A stretch of 64,000 bases of DNA, from the NCBI RefSeq assembly GCF_001942335.1, contig NZ_MKKH01000009.1, positions 1 to 64,000 on the forward strand, read 5' to 3'. This DNA comes from Cellulosimicrobium sp. CUA-896 (lineage in GTDB: Bacteria > Actinomycetota > Actinomycetes > Actinomycetales > Cellulomonadaceae). Positions 47,036 through 56,231 of this stretch are shown here, one piece after another (position 1 is the stretch's first letter; every line of letters starts with the position of its first letter). A program made the position numbers and the translations under genes. The notes beneath the pieces were generated by a model that saw nothing but the letters and a program-made list of their open reading frames with translations, was not told the origin of the DNA and made no database searches.

Positions 47036-48515
47036 GTGACGTCGACGACGAGCGCGCCCTCCCGGTCCGGTGGTGGCGCCAAGCGGACCCGCCCGCCTAC
47101 CGCTGCACGGAGTGCGGCTGGACCACCGCGAAGTGGGCGGGCCGGTGCGGCGAGTGCCAGGAGTGGGGCACGGTCACGGAGGACGCGCCCGCGGCGGCGG
47201 GCCCGCGCACGGCGGCGGTCGTCCCCACGCGTTCGCCGGCGCGGCCCATCGCGGAGATCGACGTCGAGGCGGCGCGGGCCGCGCCGACCGGGGTGGCCGA
47301 GCTCGACCGCGTCCTCGGGGGCGGCATCGTGCCCGGGGCGGTCGTCCTGCTCGCGGGCGAGCCCGGCGTCGGCAAGTCCACGCTCCTGCTCGCGGTGGCG
47401 AGCAACGTCGCCGCCGGCGCGTCCGACCTGCCCACGGCGGCCCGCGGAGCGGCGCCCGGTGCGACGTCGCCCCCGAGGCGCGTCCTGTACGTCACCGGCG
47501 AGGAGTCGGCCGGCCAGGTGCGCCTGCGGGCGGAGCGGGTCGGCGCGCTCGCCCCGGGGCTGCTCCTCGCGGCCGAGACCGACCTCGCGACGGTCCTCGG
47601 GCACGTCGAGGCGACCGACCCGGACCTCCTGGTCGTCGACTCGGTCCAGACGATCGCCTCCGCACAGGTCGAGGGCGCGCCCGGCGGGGTCGGCCAGGTG
47701 CGCGAGGTCGCCGCGGCGCTCATCGGCGCCGCGAAGGCGCGCGACCTGCCCGTGATCCTCGTCGGCCACGTCACGAAGGACGGGTCGGTCGCCGGCCCCC
47801 GCACGCTCGAGCACCTCGTCGACGTCGTGTGCCAGTTCGAGGGCGACCGCCACTCGCGCCTGCGCCTGGTGCGCGCCGTGAAGAACCGCTACGGGCCGAC
47901 GGACGAGGTCGGCTGCTTCGACCTCACCGAGGACGGGATCGTCGGCCTCGCCGACCCGAGCGGCCTGTTCCTGTCGCACACGGGCGCGGGCGTGCCCGGC
48001 ACGTGCATCTCCGTGACCGTCGAGGGGCGGCGGCCGCTCGCGCTCGAGCTCCAGGCGCTCGTCGTGCCGAGCTCGCTCGCCAACCCGCGCCGCACGACGA
48101 ACGGCGTCGACGCGAGCCGCCTCGCGATGATCCTCGCCGTCATGCACCGGCACGCGGGCGTGCGGCTCGTCGACCAGGACGTCTACGTCTCGACGGTGGG
48201 CGGGGCGAAGGTCGCCGAGCCGGCCGCCGACCTCTCCATCGCGCTGTCGGTGCTGTCGCGCGCGAGGACACGGCGCTGCCGGCCGGGACGGTGGCCTTCG
48301 GGGAGGTCGGCCTGGCGGGCGACATCCGGCAGGTCACCGGGCTCGACCGACGGCTCGCCGAGGCGGCCCGGCTGGGCTTCACGCGCGCCGTCGTGCCGCG
48401 GGGGTCGTTCCCCCGGCCGGTGGACGGCATGACGGTCCTGCCCGCTCGCCACCTCGGCGAGGCGTTCGAGCTCGCGCGGTCGGGGGCCGCGAGCGAGGGC
48501 CGCTCCCCGGCGTGA
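47036..48515 (+). CDS. radA: DNA repair protein RadA
   Basis: Branch-migration ATPase for recombination intermediates, about 493 residues after restoring bases near 47095 and 48262. GTG 47036 opens VTSTTSAPSRSGGGAKRTRP. Then come the C4 zinc finger YRCTECGWTTAKWAGRCGEC, Walker A LLAGEPGVGKSTLLLAVASN, Walker B DLLVVDSVQTI, the RadA-specific VKNRYGPTDEVGCFDL, and a Lon-like C-terminal domain (VYVSTVGGAKVAEPAADLS; FGEVGLAGDIRQVTGLDRRL). It is followed by disA, the usual radA-disA order in actinobacteria and firmicutes. Confidence 0.94.
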
Positions 48516-48591
48516 CCGGATCGTGACCGACGCCGGGCGAGGAGCCGCGTCGTCCCGGGCCGCGCGCGGGGCCGCAGCGTAGGATCGCGTC

Positions 48592-49676
48592 GTGGTCACC
48601 TCCCCCGCGCACCCCGACGAGCTGCTCCGGGAGACGCTCGCCGCCGTCGCGCCCGGTACCGAGCTGCGCGACGGTCTCGAGCGGATCCTGCGCGGCCGGA
48701 CCGGCGCCCTCATCGTGCTCGGCCTGGACGCCGTCGTCGACGAGATGTGCTCGGGCGGGTTCGAGCTCGACGTCGGCTTCTCCGCGACGCGCCTGCGCGA
48801 GCTGTCGAAGATGGACGGGGCGGTCGTGCTCGACCACGAGGCGAACCGCATCCTGCGCGCCGCGGTCCAGCTCCTGCCCGACCCGACCATCGAGACGACG
48901 GAGTCCGGCACGCGGCACCGCACCGCGGAGCGCGTCGCGAAGCAGAGCGGCTTCCCGGTCATCTCCGTGAGCCAGTCGATGCGGATCGTCGCGCTCTACG
49001 TCGGCGGCCAGCGGCACGTGCTCGAGGACTCCGACACGATCCTCTCGCGCGCCAACCAGGCCCTCGCGACGCTCGAGCGGTACCGCTCGCGCCTGGACGA
49101 GGTCTCCGGCACCCTCTCGGCCCTCGAGATCGAGGACCTGGTCACGGTGCGCGACGTGTGCGCGGTGGTCCAGCGTCTCGAGATGGTGGGGCGGATCTCC
49201 GAGGAGATCGCGGGCTACGTCATCGAGCTCGGCACCGACGGCCGGCTGCTCGCGCTCCAGCTCGACGAGCTCATCGGCGGGATCGGTTCGGACCGCGAGT
49301 TCGTCATCCGCGACTACGTGGACCTCGCACGCCGGGACCGCTCCCTCGCCGACGTGCAGAAGGCCCTCGGCGGCCTGGACTCGACGCAGCTGCTCGACCT
49401 CGGGCAGATCGGCCGCGTGCTCGACCTCCCGGGCGGCGGCGACGCGCTCGCGCGGCCGTCGCTCCCCACGGGTACCGCCTGCTGTCGAAGGTCCCGCGCC
49501 TCCCGGCGACGATCATCGACCGGCTCGTCGCGCACTTCGGCGGGCTGCAGAAGCTGCTGGCCGCGAGCATCGACGACCTCATGACGGTGGACGGCGTGGG
49601 CGAGCAGCGCGCGCGGGCCGTGCGCGAGGGGCTGTCGCGGCTCGCCGAGTCCAGCATCCTCGAGCGGTACGTCTGA
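48592..49676 (+). CDS. disA: DNA integrity scanning diadenylate cyclase DisA
   Basis: Makes c-di-AMP from two ATP while scanning DNA; about 361 residues after restoring a base near 49467. The DAC domain has the catalytic [20 protein letters not shown] (DGA motif) and [20 protein letters not shown] (RHR motif). A helical linker follows ([20 protein letters not shown]), and the C-terminal helix-hairpin-helix DNA-binding part includes [23 protein letters not shown] 48592 is the start. RadA is known in other species to inhibit DisA, and the gene pairing fits. Confidence 0.94.
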
Positions 49677-49719
49677 CGGGCGTCCCGCCGACCGCAGCGC
49701 GGCCCGGCGGACGCTCCGC

Positions 49720-50517
49720 CTACCCCTCCGCCGGCGGAGCGGACGGCTCGGCGGGCGTCTCCGCCGGGGCCGCGGGCTCGCCGGTCTGCTCCGGCTGCGC
49801 GGGCGGCTGGTCGCCGCTCCCGTCCGCGCCCTGCGCCGGCTCCTCGGTGGTCTCCGCGGGCCCGCCCTCGGTCCCGCCCGGCTCGGCCGGCTCGGCCGGC
49901 TCGGCCGGCGGCGCGGGCGGGTTCGGGTCGAGCACCGTGAACGTCGCCGGGGCGCTCGTCGCCCCGTCGACGCCGGCGAGGCCCACGACCGCCGTGAACG
50001 TCCCGTACCCCGCCTCGGGCTGGTCGGGTGCGCAGCCCTCGACGGAGCGCCGGCGGTCCCACCGGACGGTGGCCGACACCTCGTCGCCCCGGCTCATGAG
50101 CAGGGGCCGCTCCTGGGTCGCGCAGTGCGCGGAGGACCAGACCACCTCGTCGCCCGCGCGCACGAGCACCGGGCGGCCGGCGTCGGAGCCGTCGACCAGG
50201 CACGGGCGCGCGCCGACGTGGCGCATCGTCACGTGGAGCTCGACCGCCTCGTCGACCGTGAACTCCGGGTCCGACGGCGCCAGGGTCAGCTCGAGGGCGC
50301 CCGCGCCGCAGTCGCGCGGTGGTCCCAACGGCTCCGGCGTCGGCGGCGCCGCGCGTCCCGTCGAGACGTCGTCGGCACCGACCATGGGCTGCACCGCACG
50401 CACGACCACCCGGCCGAGCAGCACGAGGCCCGTCACCAGCGCGGCGAGCAGGACCAGGGCGAGGACGCGACGACGCACGAAGACGGCTCGCGACGGTCGC
50501 GTGCCCTGCGTGCTCAC
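49720..50517 (-). CDS. Membrane-anchored extracytoplasmic protein, Pro/Glu-rich tail
   Basis: About 265 residues from GTG 50517. A basic start and one membrane helix (VLALVLLAALVTGLVLLGRV) precede an Ig-like beta domain (about residues 65-190) with LELTLAPSDPEFTVDEAVEL, HVTMRHVGARPCLVDGSDAG and three further cysteines, and a tail of about 75 residues built from Pro, Ala, Glu and Gly (PPAEPAEPAEPGGTEGGPAE). The tail could span the wall. It is convergent with disA; no function is assigned. Confidence 0.72.
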   Translation of the reverse strand: MSTQGTRPSRAVFVRRRVLALVLLAALVTGLVLLGRVVVRAVQPMVGADDVSTGRAAPPTPEPLGPPRDCGAGALELTLAPSDPEFTVDEAVELHVTMRHVGARPCLVDGSDAGRPVLVRAGDEVVWSSAHCATQERPLLMSRGDEVSATVRWDRRRSVEGCAPDQPEAGYGTFTAVVGLAGVDGATSAPATFTVLDPNPPAPPAEPAEPAEPGGTEGGPAETTEEPAQGADGSGDQPPAQPEQTGEPAAPAETPAEPSAPPAEG

Positions 50518-50688
50518 CCGTGCTCCCGGAGTCTCGTGTCGGACGTGGGCTCCTACGCTAGTGGCCCGTGCCGCCATCCCGGCCGAGCCGCGCCGCGCGG
50601 CGCCACGCCGCCCGCACAGCCGTACGCCGCACCACCGCACCACCGCACGACCGCACCAGCCGCCCACGGGCGCAGGACCACCGGAGGA

Positions 50689-50736
50689 ACCGGCAGTGAC
50701 ACCGGCAGTGACACCGGCAATGGCACCGGCAGCGAG
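50689..50736 (+). repeat. Four 12-bp tandem repeats at the mutY start
   Basis: Units of ACCGGCAGTGAC (two perfect, then two degenerate: ACCGGCAATGGC, ACCGGCAGCGAG) run across the start codon of mutY. They encode the opening VTPAVTPAMAPAA. Copy-number change would preserve the frame, as the unit is a multiple of three. Confidence 0.75.
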
Positions 50737-51682
50737 CGCAGCACCCACGCCGCCGACGCCGGGCGCGTCGCGCGCCGGGGCGTCGTCCCCCGCCGTCGCG
50801 CGCGACGCGCCGCGGTCGCCGCGGTGCGCGACGCGGTCGGGGCGTGGTTCGCGCGCACGGCCCGCGACCTGCCCTGGCGCGCGGACGACCGCACGGCCTG
50901 GGGCGTGCTCGTGAGCGAGGTGATGCTGCAGCAGACGCCCGTGGTGCGCGTGGAGCCCGTCTGGCGCGAGTGGCTCGAACGGTGGCCCGCGCCGGCCGAC
51001 CTCGCGGCCGCCCCGACCGCCGACGTGCTGCGGGCCTGGGGACGGCTCGGCTACCCGCGCCGGGCGCTGCGCCTCCAGGAGTGCGCCCGCGCATCGTGGA
51101 CCACCACGACGGCGAGGTGCCCCGCGGCGAGGAGGCGCTGCGCGCCCTGCCCGGCATCGGCGAGTACACGGCCGCCGCCGTCACGGCGTTCGCGCACGGT
51201 CGCCGCGCGGTCGTCGTCGACACCAACGTGCGCCGCGTGCTCGCCCGGGTCTCGCGGGCCGGGCGCTGCCGGCGCCGTCGTACACCGCTGCCGAGCGAGC
51301 GCTGGCCGCCGCCGTCGCGCCACCGGACGACTCCGCGGCGACGCGGTGGGCCGCGGCGTCGATGGAGCTCGGCGCGCTCGTCTGCACCGCGCGCGCCCCG
51401 CGGTGCGGGGCGTGCCCGGTCCGGGACCGGTGCGCGTGGCGGGCCGCGGGCCGCCCCGCGGACGAGCACGCGGACCGCCGCCGTACCCAGGCCTGGGCCG
51501 GGACCGACCGGCAGGTGCGCGGACGCGTCATGGCCGCGCTGCGCGAGGCGGAGGGCCCGGTCCCCCGCGACCTCGTCGGCGCCGTGTGGCACGACGCGGT
51601 GCAGCTCGACCGCTGCGTGGCCGGACTCGTGGAGGACGGCCTCGTCGAGCAGGACGGCGAGGCCCTGCGCCTACCTGCCTGA
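50696..51682 (+). CDS. mutY: A/G-specific adenine glycosylase (MutY)
   Basis: Removes adenine opposite 8-oxoguanine. GTG 50696 has GGAGGA seven bases upstream. A low-complexity N-terminus leads, after a missing base near 50810, into RDAVGAWFARTARDLPWR. Motifs: SEVMLQQTPVVRVEPVW (catalytic Glu), LPGIGEYTAAAVTAFAHGRR (helix-hairpin-helix), VVDTNVRRVLARV (catalytic Asp), and the iron-sulfur cluster loop CTARAPRCGACPVRDRC. Further missing bases are inferred near 51092 and 51262. There is no NUDIX-like C-terminal 8-oxoG domain; only a short winged-helix-like tail, as in many actinobacteria. The GTG at 50824 is an alternative start. Confidence 0.88.
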
Positions 51683-51703
51683 GCGACGCCGCGCCCGGAC
51701 GGG

Positions 51704-52246
51704 TCAGGTGAGGTCGAGGAGCATGCGCGTGTTGCCGAGGGTGTTCGGCTTGACCCGCGCCAGGTCGAGGAACTCCGCGACCCCGTCGTCGTGCGAGCGC
51801 AGGAGCTCGGCGTAGACCTCGGCGGACACGGGGGCGCCGTCGATCGGGCGAAACCCGTGCCGGGCGAAGAAGCCCACCTCGAACGTGAGGCAGAAGACCC
51901 GCCGCAGACCGAGGGCGCGGGCGCGGGCGAGCAGCTCGCCGACGAGCGCGTCCCCCACGCGCCGCCCGCGCCACGCCGGGTCGACCGCGAGCGTGCGGAT
52001 CTCCGCCAGGTCGTCCCACATGACGTGCAGCGCCCCGCAGCCCACGACCTCGGCGTCGGCGTCGGGGTCCGCCGGAGCGGCCACGACGAACTCCTGCACC
52101 GACTCGTAGTAGCCGACCATCTCCTTGGCGAGGAGGATGCGCTCCTCCGCGTACGGCTGCACGAGCGCGCGGATGGCGCGGACGTCCGCCGGCACGGCGG
52201 ACCGGACACTCACCGGCGAGAGCGCGGCGGGAGGGTGGGACGACAC
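51704..52246 (-). CDS. GNAT acetyltransferase, N-acetylglutamate synthase-like
   Basis: A 180-residue GNAT protein from GTG 52246 (VSSHPPAALSPVSVRSAVPA). The acetyl-CoA-binding segment LAEIRTLAVDPAWRGRRVGD is followed by ALVGELLARARALGLRRVFC and LTFEVGFFARHGFRPIDGAP. These, with QPYAEERILLAKE near the N-terminus, match the short stand-alone amino-acid N-acetyltransferases (ArgA-like) that actinobacteria use for the first step of arginine synthesis. Other arg genes are not nearby, so the substrate is inferred from sequence alone. Confidence 0.82.
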   Translation of the reverse strand: MSSHPPAALSPVSVRSAVPADVRAIRALVQPYAEERILLAKEMVGYYESVQEFVVAAPADPDADAEVVGCGALHVMWDDLAEIRTLAVDPAWRGRRVGDALVGELLARARALGLRRVFCLTFEVGFFARHGFRPIDGAPVSAEVYAELLRSHDDGVAEFLDLARVKPNTLGNTRMLLDLT

Positions 52247-52305
52247 GCCGTCACTGTACGCGCGCACACGCTCTGATGCATACCTATCCACCAATACGCA
52301 TAGAT

Positions 52306-53256
52306 TCAGCCGCCGGCGACGAGCCGCGACGCCGTGATCTCGTCGACGACGAGGTCGGTCACGACACCCGCCCGCAGCGCGGCGCGCAGCGGGGCCACCT
52401 TGTTGTCGCCGGCCACCGCGCACACGCGGCGCGGCACCCGGCGCAGCTCGTCCGGCGACGGCCCGGTCGCCCGCTCGTTCAGCGCGACGTCGCGGTAGGT
52501 GCCGTCGGGGCGCAGGAAGACGGTGCACACGTCGCCGACGACGCCCTCCTCCTCGAGCACCGCGATGTCCTCCGGCTCGAGGTAGCCGGCCGCGTAGACG
52601 TGCGACGGCACGCCGCCCGAGACGGCCCCGACCGAGAAGAGGGCGATGTCCGCGCGGTGCTGGACGTCGAGGACGCGCCGCACCGACCGCTCACGCCACA
52701 TGGCGCGCTTCGTCTCGGCGTAGTCGAAGAACGCCGGGACTGGGAAATGGTGCACGTGCGCGTCGAACGCCGTGCCGAACCCCGCGATGAGGTCGCCCGC
52801 GTAGTGGACGCCGGACGTGCGCGTGTTCGCCGCGCCGTTGAGCTGCACGACGGCGCTGCCCCGCGTCGCCTTCCGCGGCAGGTGCCTCGAGACCGCCGAG
52901 AGCGTGGTCCCCCACGCGATGCCGAGGATCATGTCCGAGTCGAACCACGACGAGAGCAGGCGTGCGGTCGTCATCGCGACCTGCTCGAGACGGTCCACCT
53001 GTGCCGCCTGGTCCGGCACCGGGACGACGTAGGCGTCGATGCCCCACGTGCTCGCGATCTGCTGCCCGACGCCCGGGGCGCGGCTGCTCGTGGGCCGCAG
53101 CGAGATCTCCACGAGCCCCGTCTCGCGAGCCCGCTTGACGAGCCGGGAGACGGTCGACCGCGACGTGCGCAGGTGCTTGGCGATCGCCTCCATCTTCATG
53201 TCCTGCAGGTAGTACATCGACGCCGCACGCAGCACGTCCTGCTCCCGGTCCACCAT
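52306..53256 (-). CDS. SorC/DeoR-type sugar-binding regulator, probably of glycerol genes
   Basis: A 316-residue regulator. The N-terminal helix-turn-helix region is YYLQDMKMEAIAKHLRTSRS followed by TVSRLVKRARETGLVEISL. The rest is the SorC phospho-sugar-binding domain (MILGIAWGTTLSAVSRHLP, SAVVQLNGAANTRTSGVHYA, AVAGDNKVAPLRAALRAGVV). It is divergent from glpD with 241 bases between the starts, so it likely controls the glycerol genes in response to glycerol 3-phosphate or a related metabolite. Confidence 0.9.
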   Translation of the reverse strand: MVDREQDVLRAASMYYLQDMKMEAIAKHLRTSRSTVSRLVKRARETGLVEISLRPTSSRAPGVGQQIASTWGIDAYVVPVPDQAAQVDRLEQVAMTTARLLSSWFDSDMILGIAWGTTLSAVSRHLPRKATRGSAVVQLNGAANTRTSGVHYAGDLIAGFGTAFDAHVHHFPVPAFFDYAETKRAMWRERSVRRVLDVQHRADIALFSVGAVSGGVPSHVYAAGYLEPEDIAVLEEEGVVGDVCTVFLRPDGTYRDVALNERATGPSPDELRRVPRRVCAVAGDNKVAPLRAALRAGVVTDLVVDEITASRLVAGG

Positions 53257-53289
53257 GACGCCTCCTCGTCTCCGGTCGTCCCCTCATTC

Positions 53290-53303
53290 TGCACGTTCGT
53301 GCA
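53290..53303. promoter_or_regulatory. Probable SorC-type operator
   Basis: TGCACGTTCGTGCA is a perfect inverted repeat (6-bp arms, 2-base centre) 34 bases upstream of the regulator start and about 195 bases before glpD, in the divergent control region. Its position suggests autoregulation and control of glpD. Confidence 0.55.
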
Positions 53304-53497
53304 CAGCGCTTGCGCGTCCGTTCGCCGCGTGGTGGTGTGAAGGACGTGCGGAGACGTCGCAGCACAGGGCGGCGGGCTCCGAGCAGACGGTTCCTCTCGC
53401 GCTCCTGGTGCGGACGTGGGACCGTCGCTCTGAGCGCACCAGGTGCGTCGGCATCTCGGAGCGCACGCACGGCGGGCGACGAAGAGAGGTTGGACGG

Positions 53498-55246
53498 ATG
53501 GCATCCACGAGACTCACCGCGGAGTCACGCCGGCAGGCACTGGCCGCGCTCGAGGCGAGCACGAGCGCGGACGCCGAGCTCGACGTCCTGGTGATCGGCG
53601 GCGGCGTCACCGGCGCCGGCATCGCGCTCGACGCCGTCACGCGCGGCCTCTCGACCGCGATCGTCGAGGCCCAGGACTGGTCGGCGGGCACGTCGAGCCG
53701 GTCCAGCAAGCTCGTGCACGGCGGGCTGCGGTACCTGCAGATGCTCGACTTCCACCTCGTGCACGAGGCGCTCACCGAGCGCGACCTGCTGCTCAAGGAC
53801 ATCGCCCCGCACCTGGTGCGGCCGGTCCCGTTCCTGTACCCGCTCGAGCACCGCGTGTGGGAGCGCGCCTACGTCGGCACCGGCATCGCCCTCTACGACA
53901 CCCTCGCGAGCGTCGCCCCCGGCAAGCGCGCCATGCCCCTCCACCGGCACCTGAGCCGACGCCGCATGGAGAAGAAGTTCCCCGACCTCGCGCACGACGC
54001 CGCCGTGGGCGCCGTCCAGTACTGGGACGCGTCCGTCGACGACTCCCGCCTCGTGAGCACGCTCGTGCGCACCGCCGCGTCGTACGGCGCGCACGCCGCG
54101 TCGCGCACGCAGGTGGTCTCGCTGACCAAGGGCGCCACGGGCGCGGTGAACGGCGCCGTCCTGGTCGACCTGGAGACCGGGCACGAGCTCACCGTGCGCG
54201 CACGGTCCGTCATCAACGCGACCGGCGTGTGGACCGAGGACACCGAGGCGCTCGCAGGCAGCGAGGGCGGCCTGCGCGTGCTCGCCTCGAAGGGCATCCA
54301 CATCGTCGTGCCGCGCGAGCGGATCAAGGGCCACGTGGGCCTGATCCTGCAGACCGAGAAGTCCGTGCTCTTCGTCATCCCGTGGTCGCGGTACTGGGTC
54401 ATCGGCACCACGGACACGCCGTGGGAGCAGGAGCTCCAGCACCCCGTCGCGACGTCCGCGGACATCGACTACGTACTCGAGCACGCGAACGCCGTGCTCG
54501 CGCACCCGCTCACGCGCGACGACGTCATCGGCACGTGGGCGGGCCTGCGGCCGCTGCTGCAGCCGGGCACGAAGGAGGGCACGAGCTCGGCCAAGGTGTC
54601 GCGCGAGCACACCGTCGCCTCCCCCACGCCCGGCCTCACCGTGATCGCGGGCGGCAAGCTCACCACGTACCGCGTCATGGCGAAGGACGCGGTCGACTTC
54701 GCGATCGGCCAGCGGGCGAGCGCACTGCCGTCGATCACCCACACGATCCCGCTCCTCGGAGCCGTCGGGCTCGAGGCCGTGCGCCGCCAGGCGCGCCCCT
54801 GGGCGTCGCGCTACCGCTGGACCCCGGCGATGGTGGACCACCTGCTCCACCGCTACGGCTCCAACCTGCGGGAGATCGTCGAGCTGTGCGAGGCGCAGCC
54901 CGACCTCGCCCGCCCCCTCGAGCACGCGCCCGCGTACCTGCGCGCCGAGATCGCCTACGGCGTCTCGCACGAGGGCGCGCTGCACCTCGAGGACCTCCTG
55001 CTGCACCGCACGCGCCTCAACTACGAGGTGTCCGACCGCGGCCTCGCCGCCCTCCCGGAGATCGCCGACATCGCCGCCGGCCTCCTCGGTTGGGACGACG
55101 CGACGCGCGACGAGGAGGTCCGCCAGTACACCGAGCGCGCCGACGCCGAGGCCGCCGCGGAGCAGCAGCCGGACGACCCGAGCGCCGAGCGCACGCGCCT
55201 CGACGCCGCCGACGTCGCGCCGCTGCAGCCGCTGCGCGTCGGCTGA
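53498..55246 (+). CDS. glpD: Glycerol-3-phosphate dehydrogenase (quinone-linked, GlpD)
   Basis: FAD-dependent membrane-associated dehydrogenase of 582 residues passing electrons from glycerol 3-phosphate to menaquinone. The FAD fold is LDVLVIGGGVTGAGIALDAV, followed by SSKLVHGGLRYLQMLDFHLV, KGIHIVVPRERIKGHVGL, and VIAGGKLTTYRVMAKDAVDF. The C-terminal DAO_C domain includes YRWTPAMVDHLLHRYGSNLR. The ATG at 53498 follows a GAGAGG ribosome site. A hairpin follows the stop. Confidence 0.95.
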   Translation: MASTRLTAESRRQALAALEASTSADAELDVLVIGGGVTGAGIALDAVTRGLSTAIVEAQDWSAGTSSRSSKLVHGGLRYLQMLDFHLVHEALTERDLLLKDIAPHLVRPVPFLYPLEHRVWERAYVGTGIALYDTLASVAPGKRAMPLHRHLSRRRMEKKFPDLAHDAAVGAVQYWDASVDDSRLVSTLVRTAASYGAHAASRTQVVSLTKGATGAVNGAVLVDLETGHELTVRARSVINATGVWTEDTEALAGSEGGLRVLASKGIHIVVPRERIKGHVGLILQTEKSVLFVIPWSRYWVIGTTDTPWEQELQHPVATSADIDYVLEHANAVLAHPLTRDDVIGTWAGLRPLLQPGTKEGTSSAKVSREHTVASPTPGLTVIAGGKLTTYRVMAKDAVDFAIGQRASALPSITHTIPLLGAVGLEAVRRQARPWASRYRWTPAMVDHLLHRYGSNLREIVELCEAQPDLARPLEHAPAYLRAEIAYGVSHEGALHLEDLLLHRTRLNYEVSDRGLAALPEIADIAAGLLGWDDATRDEEVRQYTERADAEAAAEQQPDDPSAERTRLDAADVAPLQPLRVG

Positions 55247-55271
55247 GCGCACGGACCCACAACTGCATCAC

Positions 55272-55305
55272 GGGTGCGGCCGGGACGACCCCCTCGGCCG
55301 CACCC
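55272..55305 (+). terminator. Terminator-like hairpin between glpD and glpF
   Basis: An 11-bp stem (55272-55282 with 55295-55305) and 12-nt loop start 25 bases after the glpD stop. It could terminate or trim the transcript; glpF may have its own promoter in the remaining 100 bases. Confidence 0.6.
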
Positions 55306-55407
55306 CGCACGGACCGGGGGACACCGTCCCCGGGTGCACGAGGACCGCGACGCACCGAGCGTCGTCGGGGTTGCGACAGCGAAGTCCGATCAGAAAGCGA
55401 GCACACG

Positions 55408-56142
55408 ATGGACGTGTCAACAGGCGAGCTCCTCTTCTCCGAGTTCCTCGGCACCATGTTCCTGCTCCTCGGAGGCGCAGGCGTCGTCGCGAACGTGATC
55501 CTCCCCCGCAACAAGGGGTTCGACGGCGGGTGGCTCCTCATCAACTTCGGATGGGGCCTCGCGGTGTTCGCGGGTGTCTTCGTCGCGTACAAGTCCGGGG
55601 CGCACATCAACCCCGCCGTGACGTTCGGCATCTGGGCGAGCGGTGCCGAGGAGTTCGCTCCCGGGATCCCCGTGACCGCGGCGAACGGCTTCTTCTACAT
55701 CACCGCGCAGATGGCGGGTGCCGCCATCGGTGCGCTCCTGGCCTTCCTCGCGTACAAGAAGCACTTCGACGAGGAGGCGCCCGCCGCCACCAAGCTCGGC
55801 GTCTTCTCCACCGGGCCGGAGATCCGCTCCTACGGCTGGAACCTCGTCACCGAGATCCTCGGCACCTTCGTGCTCGTGTTCGTCGTCCTCATGTTCGGCA
55901 ACACGCCGCACCAGCTCGGCCCCCTCGCGGTGGCCCTGCTCGTCGTGGGGATCGGCGCGAGCCTCGGTGGCCCGACCGGGTACGCCATCAACCCGGCCCG
56001 TGACCTCGGGCCCCGCATCGCCCACGCCCTCCTGCCCATCCGCGGCAAGGGTGGCAGCGACTGGTCGTACTCGTGGGTCCCCGTGCTCGGCCCGATCATC
56101 GGCGGCGTCCTCGCGGGCCTCCTCGCGCCCGTCTACTCCTGA
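55408..56142 (+). CDS. glpF: Glycerol facilitator (aquaglyceroporin GlpF)
   Basis: A 244-residue MIP-family channel with six helices. The two NPA boxes are [13 protein letters not shown] and [18 protein letters not shown]; the Asp after the second NPA box (NPARD) is a mark of glycerol-conducting members. It starts [20 protein letters not shown] at ATG 55408. It lies between glpD and glpK on the same strand, giving entry of glycerol for the kinase. Confidence 0.95.
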   Translation: MDVSTGELLFSEFLGTMFLLLGGAGVVANVILPRNKGFDGGWLLINFGWGLAVFAGVFVAYKSGAHINPAVTFGIWASGAEEFAPGIPVTAANGFFYITAQMAGAAIGALLAFLAYKKHFDEEAPAATKLGVFSTGPEIRSYGWNLVTEILGTFVLVFVVLMFGNTPHQLGPLAVALLVVGIGASLGGPTGYAINPARDLGPRIAHALLPIRGKGGSDWSYSWVPVLGPIIGGVLAGLLAPVYS

Positions 56143-56155
56143 CCCCCGTCCCTCT

Positions 56156-56187
56156 GCGTCGTGCGGGCCGCCCGGCCCGCACGACGC
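56156..56187 (+). terminator. Strong hairpin between glpF and glpK
   Basis: A perfect 14-bp stem (56156-56169 with 56174-56187) with a GCCC loop lies 14 bases after the glpF stop and 45 bases before glpK. Too little room remains for a separate glpK promoter, so it more likely stabilises or partly terminates the message. Confidence 0.7.
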
Positions 56188-56231
56188 CGGCCCACCATCC
56201 CGTACACACCGACGTGAAGGACTGAACCACC

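Noticed and set aside
53525-55252. A 575-codon open frame antisense to glpD
   Set aside because: Same GC-driven artefact; glpD on the plus strand has complete FAD and dehydrogenase motifs.
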